From Deltaproteobacteria bacterium (GTDB taxonomy: Bacteria; Desulfobacterota; Desulfobacteria; Desulfobacterales; B30-G6), in NCBI GenBank assembly GCA_003647375.1, contig QMMS01000287.1:1-5853 (forward strand): DNA of 5,853 bases. Reading direction: 5' to 3'. Under the pieces are notes generated by a model, which was not told the origin of the DNA, did not search any database, and worked only from the letters and a program-made list of their open reading frames with translations. This document shows, piece after piece, positions 1 through 5,329 of this stretch (position 1 is the stretch's first letter; each line of letters opens with the position of its first letter). The position numbers and the translations under genes were made by a program.

Positions 1-20
1 AAAATTCATCTTAAAGATAT

Positions 21-130
21 GGCCCTGTTCGGCATTACGGTCTCTTGGGAGCGAGTTTTTCACGTTCGCACAGGGATTATCCATCCGCGATACCACCAAC
101 CTTCTTTTGGGTTATAATCCCGATATCTTT
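21..130 (-). repeat. Copy 1 of a ~110-bp dispersed repeat
   Basis: This stretch aligns with 5060-5170 in the same orientation. The first 18 bases (from GGCCCTGTTCGGCATTAC) are identical, and the blocks around CGAGTTTTTCAC and ACAGGGATTATCCA are also identical. Similarity then decays towards a shared TTATA and CCGA stretch. A third copy lies inverted at 4889-5000. The ends of the conserved half (CCCTGTTCG at 23-31 and CGCACAGGG at 66-74) are near-inverted repeats, so a stem with a loop of about 35 bases is possible. The copy lies just 3' of the mutase stop codon and reads in the same direction as the genes. I see no open frame conserved between copies, so it is non-coding. Its role is unknown; a miniature mobile element or a structured 3' element are both possible. 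Confidence 0.75.
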
Positions 131-152
131 TACCAACCTTAACTATTGCATT

Positions 153-2273
153 TCACTCCAACTCATTCAGTATCTTATTGGCGGATTCCGTTACGACCGT
201 TCCGGGACCAAAAACCCCTACAGCGCCGGCATCATACAGAAAGTCGTAATCAGCCGGGGGTATCACACCCCCAACCACTACCCGGATGTCCTCGCCCCCC
301 TTGTTTCTGAGTTCTGATATGAGCTGGGGCACCAGGGTCTTATGACCGGCCGCCAGGCTGGAAACACCCACAACATGGACATCGTTTTCCACCGCCATTT
401 TTGCCGCCTCTTCGGGTGTCTGAAACATGGGACTGATGTCAACGTCGAAAACCAGGTCGGCAAACGCCGTGGCGATGACTTTGATGCCCCTGTCATGACC
501 ATCCTGCCCCATTTTTGTCACCAGAATTCTGGGACGTCGGCCTTCCCGTTCCATAAAGTCATCGGTCCGTTTCCTGACGGCTGCAAATATTTCGCTGTCG
601 CCATACTCCGATGCATACACCCCGGAAATACACTGGGTGGTTGCAACAAACCGGCCGAAAACGGATTCCATGGCATCGGATACTTCTCCCACCGTTGCAC
701 GTACCCGAACAGCAGAAATACAGGCTTCCAGAAGATTGCCATCCGCTTCGGCCGCAGCTTTGATGCGGGCAAGTGCCTGCTGAACCGCTTTGTTGTCTCT
801 GCCGGTCTTGATCTCATTCAGTCTTTGAACCTGCTCGTCACGAACCGTCTCCGACACCGCCAGAACTTCGTCAAGGGGCTCCTCCTCGATGCGATGTTTG
901 TTCACCCCCACAATGACATCCATACCCTGATCGATTCTCGCCTGCTTACGCGCGGCAGATTCTTCGATCCGCATTTTCGGCATGCCGGTTTCGATAGCCT
1001 TGGCCATCCCTCCCAGCGCTTCCACTTCATGGATGATTTTTCGCGCCTCCCGGATGACACCACCCGTGAGGGCTTCGATATAGTAAGAGCCCCCAAGGGG
1101 ATCGACCACATGGCAGACCTGGGATTCCTCCTGGATGATGATCTGGGTGTTTCTTGATATTCTTGCCGAAAAATCGGTTGGCAGGCCCACGGCTTCATCA
1201 AATGAATTGGTGTGCAGGGACTGTGTTCCACCCAGTACAGCGGCCAGTCCTTCCAGTGTTGTCCGGATAATATTGTTGTAGGGGTCCTGTTCGGTCAGGC
1301 TCCACCCGGATGTCTGGACGTGGGTGCGCAGCATGGAGGATTTCGGGTTCCTGGGATTGAATTGACTGATGAGTTCGTGCCACAGAAACCGGGCCGCCCG
1401 CAGCATGGCAATCTCCATGAAAAAATTCATACCCACGCCAAAGAAAAAGGAAAGCCGCGGTGCGAACACATCGATATCGAGACCGGCATCCAACGCTGCT
1501 TTGACATATTCCAGACCGTCTGCCAGGGTAAAAGCCGTCTGGAGAACCGAATTGGCACCGGCTTCCATCATGTGGTAGCCGCTGATACTGACGGTATTGT
1601 ACTTCGGCATGTGCCGGGAACAATAGCCGATGATATCGGATACGATCCGCATGGAGGGTTCAGGCGGATAAATGTAGGTGTTGCGGGTCAGGTATTCCTT
1701 CAGGATATCATTCTGGATCGTACCGGCCAGGTGTTCCTGTTTTACCCCCTGTTCCTCTGCCGCAACGATATATCCCGCAAGGATGGGCAGGACTGCACCG
1801 TTCATGGTCATGGACACCGTCATCTGATCCAGCGGTATCCGGTCGAAGAGAACCTTCATATCCTCAACCGAATCAATAGCCACGCCGGCCTTTCCGACAT
1901 CCCCCAAAACCCTTGGGTGGTCGGAATCGTATCCCCGGTGGGTTGCCAGATCAAATGCAACGGAAAGTCCTTTTTGACCGGCAGCGATGTTTCGCCGGTA
2001 AAACGCATTGGAGTCCTTGGCAGTCGAAAACCCCGCATATTGCCGTATGGTCCAGGGTCGTCCCGCATACATGGTTGCCATGGGACCCCGTACATAGGGT
2101 GCAAACCCGGGCAGGTTGTTGACATGCGCCAGATCTTCCAGATCTTCGGCCGTATACAGGGGTTTGACCTGGATGCCTTCCGGCGTATCCCACTTAAGGT
2201 CGTCGAGAGTCCGGCCCCTAAGCTGTTTGTTGGCAAGTTCTTCCCATTGTTTAATATCTGGCTTATCTGTCAT
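153..2273 (-). CDS. mutB: Methylmalonyl-CoA mutase, full-length catalytic subunit with B12-binding domain
   Basis: A 706-residue adenosylcobalamin enzyme that interconverts (R)-methylmalonyl-CoA and succinyl-CoA in the cytoplasm. Residues from about 30 to 550 form the substrate-binding barrel. They include RQYAGFST (Tyr79), [16 protein letters not shown] (Arg197) and [10 protein letters not shown] (His234), which correspond to Tyr89, Arg207 and His244 of the Propionibacterium enzyme. Residues from about 580 to 706 form the cobalamin domain, with Lys587 and the DGHDRG motif (Asp591, His593, the lower cobalt ligand, and Gly596). Length matches single-chain catalytic subunits (E. coli ScpA 714). 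The start is supported by GAGGAG at 2282-2287, 8 bases upstream. No small MutA-like subunit, MeaB-type chaperone or cobalamin riboswitch is visible. The epimerase lies 192 bases upstream and supplies its substrate epimer. All key residues are present, so it should be active. Isobutyryl- and ethylmalonyl-CoA mutases are relatives, but the whole-chain layout and active-site residues favour methylmalonyl-CoA. Direction (propionate oxidation or propionate formation) cannot be told from sequence. Confidence 0.97.
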   Translation of the reverse strand: MTDKPDIKQWEELANKQLRGRTLDDLKWDTPEGIQVKPLYTAEDLEDLAHVNNLPGFAPYVRGPMATMYAGRPWTIRQYAGFSTAKDSNAFYRRNIAAGQKGLSVAFDLATHRGYDSDHPRVLGDVGKAGVAIDSVEDMKVLFDRIPLDQMTVSMTMNGAVLPILAGYIVAAEEQGVKQEHLAGTIQNDILKEYLTRNTYIYPPEPSMRIVSDIIGYCSRHMPKYNTVSISGYHMMEAGANSVLQTAFTLADGLEYVKAALDAGLDIDVFAPRLSFFFGVGMNFFMEIAMLRAARFLWHELISQFNPRNPKSSMLRTHVQTSGWSLTEQDPYNNIIRTTLEGLAAVLGGTQSLHTNSFDEAVGLPTDFSARISRNTQIIIQEESQVCHVVDPLGGSYYIEALTGGVIREARKIIHEVEALGGMAKAIETGMPKMRIEESAARKQARIDQGMDVIVGVNKHRIEEEPLDEVLAVSETVRDEQVQRLNEIKTGRDNKAVQQALARIKAAAEADGNLLEACISAVRVRATVGEVSDAMESVFGRFVATTQCISGVYASEYGDSEIFAAVRKRTDDFMEREGRRPRILVTKMGQDGHDRGIKVIATAFADLVFDVDISPMFQTPEEAAKMAVENDVHVVGVSSLAAGHKTLVPQLISELRNKGGEDIRVVVGGVIPPADYDFLYDAGAVGVFGPGTVVTESANKILNELE

Positions 2274-2281
2274 TACTCAAG

Positions 2282-2287
2282 CTCCTC
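2282..2287 (-). promoter_or_regulatory. Ribosome binding site of the mutase gene
   Basis: GAGGAG on the minus strand, 8 bases before the ATG at 2273-2271. It sits inside a short reading frame that ends with TAA overlapping the ATG (TAATG), a layout typical of translational coupling to an upstream gene. No complete upstream gene exists in that frame. Confidence 0.7.
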
Positions 2288-2323
2288 AATAAATTCGGGT
2301 AAATCATGCTTTGAGAGTACTCT

Positions 2324-2394
2324 CTGGATTCCCGCCTTCGCGGGAATGACAGGCGTTAATCTGAATCGTCATTCCCGCGAAAGCAGGAATCCAG
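2324..2394. repeat. MITE-like inverted repeat between epimerase and mutase genes
   Basis: Two 27-base arms, 2324-2350 and 2368-2394, are reverse complements at 25 of 27 positions and are separated by 17 bases. Each arm is itself palindromic: the left arm reads ATTCCCGC, CTTC, GCGGGAAT. Such ATTCCCGCG/CGCGGGAAT repeats are widely dispersed between genes in many proteobacteria and give the familiar spurious translations 'VIPAKAGIQ' and 'WIPAFAGMTG'. A transcript crossing it would fold into a long hairpin between the epimerase and mutase coding regions, so it could affect mRNA stability or partial termination. No U-tract follows, so it is not a typical intrinsic terminator. Confidence 0.85.
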
Positions 2395-2433
2395 GGCTAT
2401 TACCTGGAATTCTTTAGCCATAACCGGACAACC

Positions 2434-2460
2434 TAACACCTAAAACTTAACACCTAAAAC
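2434..2460. repeat. Tandem 13-bp repeat TAACACCTAAAAC
   Basis: TAACACCTAAAAC occurs exactly at 2434-2446 and again at 2448-2460, separated by one base (14-base period), just 3' of the epimerase stop codon. I see no coding or structural role for it. Confidence 0.8.
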
Positions 2461-2465
2461 CGTTT

Positions 2466-2867
2466 CTACCTTTCACATAACTCCACCAGCACACCATGGG
2501 TGGCCTTGGGATGAAGAAAAGCAATTTTCGCACCGCCTGCCCCCATTCGGGGTGTTTCATCGATAAGGCGAATTCCCTTTTCTTTCAGTTCCGCCAGAGC
2601 TTCTTCGATATTTTCCACGCGAAATGCAACGTGTTGGATCCCTTCACCTTTTTTTTCAATATATTTAGCCACCGGTCCGTCCGGCGCTGTGGATTCCAGA
2701 AGTTCCACTTCGCTTTCGCTGATGGGGAAAAAGGCTGTGGTAACTTTCTGTTCGGCCACAGTTTCAGAGCCCTCAAACGGCAGGCCCAAAACATCCGCCC
2801 AGAATTGCTTGCCCTCTTCAATGCTGTTTACAGCAATGCCGAGGTGGTCGATCTTTAAAATTTTCAT
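2466..2867 (-). CDS. mce: Methylmalonyl-CoA epimerase
   Basis: A 133-residue protein of the glyoxalase/vicinal-oxygen-chelate fold that converts (S)- to (R)-methylmalonyl-CoA, the form used by the mutase encoded next. Two beta-alpha-beta-beta-beta modules are recognisable: residues 4-60 from KIDHLGIAV, and 76-131 from GIQHVAFRV to GVLVELCE. Expected metal ligands are His8, Gln40 (in AEQKVTTAFF), His79 and Glu129, matching the His-Gln-His-Glu set of the Propionibacterium enzyme. Length is typical for the family (about 130-150). The start at 2867 is supported by AGGAG (2876-2880), 8 bases upstream; the stop is TAG. It is followed by 192 bases of repeat-rich spacer and then the mutase, in the same orientation, so cotranscription is plausible. 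Upstream there are 176 bases with a hairpin array and then the four-helix-bundle gene. Other glyoxalase-family enzymes are the alternative, but motif spacing and the mutase neighbour make this call firm. Confidence 0.95.
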   Translation of the reverse strand: MKILKIDHLGIAVNSIEEGKQFWADVLGLPFEGSETVAEQKVTTAFFPISESEVELLESTAPDGPVAKYIEKKGEGIQHVAFRVENIEEALAELKEKGIRLIDETPRMGAGGAKIAFLHPKATHGVLVELCER

Positions 2868-2958
2868 TACGCATGCTCCTATCTTTTGTTCGCTATCATG
2901 ATGTCTTTATTCAACAACCTTATGATCTTCATCCGACTTCATGAAAATTTTGTCATTT

Positions 2959-3042
2959 GCTCCTGTGGAGCATACTCCTTCGGAGTGATATTAGCTTCTT
3001 CGAAGCGATATTTCGCTGCGCTGTAATTTGCTCCTGCGGAGC
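2959..3042 (-). repeat. Left array of miniature hairpins, 3' of the four-helix-bundle gene
   Basis: Four perfect 13-base palindromes, each with a 5-bp stem and a 3-base loop: GCTCC-TGT-GGAGC (2959-2971), ACTCC-TTC-GGAGT (2974-2986), GCTTC-TTC-GAAGC (2994-3006) and GCTCC-TGC-GGAGC (3030-3042). They are joined by short AT-rich linkers resembling AATATC and AAATTAC. The last one touches the TAA stop of the four-helix-bundle gene (3046-3044). Read on the minus strand, outward from the gene, the linkers match those of the right array read on the plus strand, so the two arrays are mirror images. Stem bases differ between copies while pairing is kept, which suggests selection or copying of the hairpin form. 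Confidence 0.88.
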
Positions 3043-3043
3043 G

Positions 3044-3412
3044 TTATTTGTTGTTTTTTGACAGCCGATTAATTGAGTTAATGTAATTATTAAGCTTAAT
3101 ACCAAGAATATCAATATCTCTCAACAAGCTCTGGAATTCGGTGTCGTTGATTAGTTTTCTCTGATTCCCCTTCGTTAACCATGTTTTGGTCTCATACAAA
3201 GATCCTCTGGCAAAATAACTGAACTGTCTTGTTTCCTTGAAATGAAATCTTCCGAATCCTTCGCTGATATTGGCCGATACGGAGTCAGAAGCACTTACTA
3301 ATTGCTTACCAACGGTTCCTTTTGAAAAATAATCCCACTTTTCAACAATCCCCCATATCTTTTCCCCCAATTTCATTGAAAGTCGATATATTTCCAGGTC
3401 CTCTAATTTCAA
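3044..3412 (-). CDS. Four-helix-bundle protein (23S rRNA intervening-sequence protein family), TTG start
   Basis: A small helical protein, 122 residues from the start chosen here. It shows the family pattern: KLEDLEIYRLSMKL at the N-terminus, a central block ASDSVSANISEGFGR (about 41-55) and ARGSLYETKTWL (about 68-79). Members occur inside 23S rRNA intervening sequences and as stand-alone genes, and are related to the Avd proteins of diversity-generating retroelements. Their molecular function is not established. The frame stays open up to an ATG at 3490, but those extra 26 codons are made largely of hairpin-repeat sequence. The TTG at 3412-3410 has GAGGAG 6 bases upstream (3419-3424) and gives the usual family length and N-terminus. 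A hand count over 3061-3420 gives about 37% GC against about 55% in sampled stretches of the neighbouring enzymes. With mirror-image hairpin arrays on both sides, this suggests acquisition. No membrane segment or signal peptide is visible. Confidence 0.87.
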   Translation of the reverse strand: MKLEDLEIYRLSMKLGEKIWGIVEKWDYFSKGTVGKQLVSASDSVSANISEGFGRFHFKETRQFSYFARGSLYETKTWLTKGNQRKLINDTEFQSLLRDIDILGIKLNNYINSINRLSKNNK

Positions 3413-3418
3413 AAAGGA

Positions 3419-3424
3419 CTCCTC
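3419..3424 (-). promoter_or_regulatory. Ribosome binding site deciding the TTG start of the four-helix-bundle gene
   Basis: GAGGAG on the minus strand, 6 bases upstream of TTG at 3412. The alternative ATG at 3490 lies in repeat sequence and has no purine-rich site at a suitable distance: the bases before it read TAATTT. Confidence 0.75.
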
Positions 3425-3451
3425 TTCACGGTTTAACCCACAATGAATATC

Positions 3452-3628
3452 GGCGAAGTCAAATATCGCTCCGTAGGAGCTAATTACCATAAATTACAGC
3501 GAAGCTAAATATCGCTCCGTCAGGAGCTAATTACAACCAATGACAGCGAAGCTAAATGACACGCCGGTAGGCGTTAATATCGCTCCGAAGGAGCTAATTA
3601 CCATAAATTACGGCGAAGCCAAATGTCG
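3452..3628 (+). repeat. Right array of miniature hairpins between four-helix-bundle and aminotransferase genes
   Basis: Four perfect palindromes: GCTCC-GTA-GGAGC (3468-3480), GCTCC-GTCA-GGAGC (3514-3527), ACGCC-GGTA-GGCGT (3561-3574) and GCTCC-GAA-GGAGC (3582-3594). Between them are linkers carrying a second small palindrome, AGC-GAA-GCT (3498-3506, 3544-3552), or GGC-GAA-GCC at 3612-3620. Spacing of the first three is 46-47 bases; the fourth follows after only 21. The linker at 3481-3514 recurs at 3595-3628 with three differences over 34 bases. The array runs into the 3' end of the aminotransferase gene (stop 3610-3608) and, at the other end, into sequence just upstream of the four-helix-bundle start. 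It is not a CRISPR array: the repeated part is a short palindrome with variable stem bases, and the linkers are conserved rather than unique. Confidence 0.9.
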
Positions 3629-4792
3629 TTTCATAACCCGCCTAAATCCCGGCATAGCCTTGACAATGGTGCTTTCTTCCACGCAGAATGCGATTCGGAA
3701 ATGACCCGGACCCATAAAGCCGCTACCGGGAACAACCAGGATCAGTTCTTCCTGGAGAGCCCTCACGAAGGCCACATCATCGGGAATGGGTGCTTTGGGA
3801 AAAAGATAAAATGCGCCGGGAGGTGTGATAAAATCATATCCGCATTCCCGCAGGCCATCACACAGCAGGTCCCGTTTACGCTTGTAAAGGGACACATCCA
3901 CACTCATTCCCTGCATTTCCGCCACCACACGCTGCATCAGTGCCGGGGCGTTGACGAACCCGATGATGCGATTGGTCAGTGCCATGGCGTTTATCAGGTC
4001 AGATCTGTATATAGCCCCGGGGTTGACCACAGTAAAGCCGATCCGCTCGCCGGGGATGGAGATGTCTTTTGAATAGGACGTCGCCATAATACTGTCGTTG
4101 TAACTGTCAAATATACAGGGTATTCGGACATCATCGTAAACAATTTTTCGATACGGCTCGTCCGCCACCAGGTAAATCGTTCTTTTAAACTGCTCGCTCT
4201 TTTCCTCCAAAAGGCGGCCCAGGGCATCCAGGCTCTCCTTGGAATAGACCTGCCCGGTGGGATTGTTGGGTGAATTGATCAGGACAACCTTGGTTTTTTC
4301 GGTGACGGCCGCTGCCATGGCCTCCATGTCCAGTGAAAAATCATCGCGGGTGGGAACGGTTTTAAAAACACCACCGTGGTTGTCAGTATAAAAATGATAT
4401 TCCACAAAACAGGGTTTGGGTGAAAGAACTTCATCACCCGGATCCAGCACCGCCTTGAGGATAATGTTCAAAGCGCCGGCAGCACCACAGGTCATGATCA
4501 CATCATTCGCCGTAACGGCAACCCCCTGATCCCGGGATACATATTCGGCAATCTTTTCCCTGACATGAGGATATCCTGGCTGGGGCATGTAACCATGTCC
4601 TCCCGTTTCCTTTACAATCTTCCCGAGAATCTCATTGAATTTCTCAGGGGGTTCCAGGTTTGGATTCCCCAGGCTGAAATCAAACACATTTTCGGCCCCG
4701 TGTTTAGCTTTCAGCCGGGCACCCTCCTCAAACATTTTTCGAATCCAGGATGACCTGGTCATGAACGCTTCGATCTTCTTGGAAATGGTCAT
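3608..4792 (-). CDS. Pyridoxal-phosphate-dependent aminotransferase, class I/II (AspC/AspB-like)
   Basis: A 394-residue fold-type I cytoplasmic transaminase. Visible family motifs are SPNNPTG (174-180, PLP-contacting Asn177), ADEPYRKIVYD (210-220, Asp211 to the pyridine nitrogen and Tyr214), SYSKDISIPGERIGF (239-253, with Lys242 as the Schiff-base lysine and Arg250 near the phosphate) and HFRIAF (364-369, Arg366 for the substrate carboxylate). An ATG at 4807 would add five residues, but that ATG overlaps the strong GGAGG site (4801-4805), which sits 8 bases before the ATG at 4792. The latter start is preferred. The substrate cannot be fixed from sequence: aspartate, alanine or aromatic acids are possible. 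There is no obvious link to the mutase genes, which lie beyond the four-helix-bundle insertion. The last four codons and the stop coincide with a repeat-array linker, so the natural C-terminus may have been altered. Hairpins directly precede its ribosome binding site. Confidence 0.93.
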   Translation of the reverse strand: MTISKKIEAFMTRSSWIRKMFEEGARLKAKHGAENVFDFSLGNPNLEPPEKFNEILGKIVKETGGHGYMPQPGYPHVREKIAEYVSRDQGVAVTANDVIMTCGAAGALNIILKAVLDPGDEVLSPKPCFVEYHFYTDNHGGVFKTVPTRDDFSLDMEAMAAAVTEKTKVVLINSPNNPTGQVYSKESLDALGRLLEEKSEQFKRTIYLVADEPYRKIVYDDVRIPCIFDSYNDSIMATSYSKDISIPGERIGFTVVNPGAIYRSDLINAMALTNRIIGFVNAPALMQRVVAEMQGMSVDVSLYKRKRDLLCDGLRECGYDFITPPGAFYLFPKAPIPDDVAFVRALQEELILVVPGSGFMGPGHFRIAFCVEESTIVKAMPGFRRVMKRHLASP

Positions 4793-4800
4793 AATCTGTA

Positions 4801-4805
4801 CCTCC
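4801..4805 (-). promoter_or_regulatory. Ribosome binding site of the aminotransferase gene
   Basis: GGAGG on the minus strand, 8 bases from the ATG at 4792. It overlaps the alternative in-frame ATG at 4807, which therefore cannot be served by it. Confidence 0.8.
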
Positions 4806-4807
4806 AT

Positions 4808-4846
4808 AAATTCGCTGCGCGAATTTATTTGACGCGACGGTGTCGC
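4808..4846 (-). repeat. Two adjacent hairpins in the 5' leader of the aminotransferase gene
   Basis: AAATTCGC-TGC-GCGAATTT (4808-4826; 8-bp stem, 3-base loop) and GCGAC-GGT-GTCGC (4834-4846; 5-bp stem, 3-base loop) are perfect palindromes. The first ends two bases before the GGAGG ribosome binding site. Their format of a short stem with a 3-base loop is like the hairpin arrays around the four-helix-bundle gene, but the stem sequences differ. They may be relics of the same process or may influence translation initiation. Confidence 0.75.
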
Positions 4847-4888
4847 TTATTTTTAGCAAAATATTTACGCGTCTGTTTTGTGGCAGCT

Positions 4889-5000
4889 AAAATTTTTCGG
4901 ACCTATAAACCAAACAAAGGTAAGGTTCTAAGACTGATGGGTGATCCCTGAGCGGCTGTGAAACTGTCTGAGTTCTTTAGTGAATGTTATGCCGAACAGG
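4889..5000 (+). repeat. Copy 3 of the ~110-bp dispersed repeat, inverted
   Basis: Read on the plus strand, this aligns with the reverse complement of 5060-5170. Shared blocks in the same order are TTTCGGA-CTATAAAC, GATCCCTG/AATCCCTG, CTGTGAAA, GTTCT, AGTGA and ATGCCGAACAGG. The distance from the shared CGG to the end of the shared AGG is 103 bases here and 100 in copy 2. With copy 2 it forms a long imperfect inverted repeat around a centre of about 60 bases. The gene-free region 4847-5180 consists almost wholly of these two copies and that centre. I see no convincing promoter for the aminotransferase in it. Confidence 0.68.
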
Positions 5001-5059
5001 ATGATAATTATCGCATGGATTGAAATCCAGTTGCTTAAATAAAAATTGCCTTTAATTTT

Positions 5060-5170
5060 GGCCCTGTTCGGCATTACAGTCACTTTAGAACGAGTTTTTC
5101 ACAGTCGAACAGGGATTATCCAGCGGTCGCAATACTCCTCTTCTTTATTGTTTATAGTTCCGAAATTTCT
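5060..5170 (-). repeat. Copy 2 of the ~110-bp dispersed repeat
   Basis: Same orientation as copy 1 (21-130), at a distance of 5039 bases. Bases 5060-5077 are identical to 21-38, and the blocks at 5090-5102 and 5109-5122 also match almost completely. The arms CCCTGTTCG (5062-5070) and CGAACAGGG (5106-5114) are perfect inverted repeats with a 35-base loop; copy 1 keeps the pairing with one mismatch. It lies downstream of the NifU-type gene and its palindrome, and upstream of the aminotransferase. Confidence 0.75.
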
Positions 5171-5180
5171 ACATCTCTAG

Positions 5181-5329
5181 CCCGGTGTTCTCATCGGTTT
5201 GATGCGTTCATTTGGAAGGCCTCCGAGGTGAAGCCGTATAGGCATACTGCGATCCTCGGATAACGCCCCAAATGGACGCATCAGGCCGGCCCGAAGGGTG
5301 AAAAATTAATTTTTCATGAGAACCTCGGG
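5181..5329. repeat. 149-bp nested palindrome adjoining the NifU-type stop codon
   Basis: Four nested pairs of arms share one centre: 5181-5194 with 5316-5329 (12 of 14 paired), 5200-5215 with 5268-5283 (15 of 16), 5222-5228 TCCGAGG with 5254-5260 CCTCGGA (perfect), and 5233-5239 GCCGTAT with 5244-5250 ATACTGC (6 of 7) around the loop AGGC. The longer right side contains a separate perfect palindrome, AAAAATTAATTTTT (5301-5314). The element begins at the base after the TGA stop (5332-5330) of the NifU-type gene, so the transcript would carry a large hairpin at its 3' end. It lacks a U-tract at a suitable place for a classic terminator. A miniature inverted-repeat element, an mRNA-stabilising structure or a structured RNA are all possible. 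Confidence 0.85.

Noticed and set aside
342..1157. Plus-strand open frame of 271 codons opposite the mutase gene
   Set aside because: It lies wholly antisense to the firmly identified mutase, has no recognisable domain, and its composition follows from the codon pattern of the opposite strand.
1212..2417. Plus-strand open frame of 401 codons
   Set aside because: Antisense to the mutase and running into the inverted repeat, whose translation gives the well-known spurious WIPAFAGMTG / RHSRESRNPG string.
2274..2465. Cobalamin riboswitch upstream of the B12-dependent mutase
   Set aside because: The spacer is accounted for by the inverted repeat and the tandem motif; no B12-box-like sequence was seen.
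2496..2858. Plus-strand open frame of 120 codons opposite the epimerase
   Set aside because: A shadow of the epimerase gene, with no family features of its own.
3044..3412. Diversity-generating retroelement (the four-helix-bundle protein is related to Avd)
   Set aside because: No reverse transcriptase and no template/variable repeat pair with adenine-specific differences are visible.
3044..3412. Intervening sequence inside a 23S rRNA gene
   Set aside because: The flanks are protein-coding genes and hairpin arrays; no rRNA sequence is recognised.
3452..3628. CRISPR array
   Set aside because: The repeats are 13-14-base palindromes with variable stems and conserved linkers. A CRISPR would have long constant repeats with unique spacers, and there are no cas genes.
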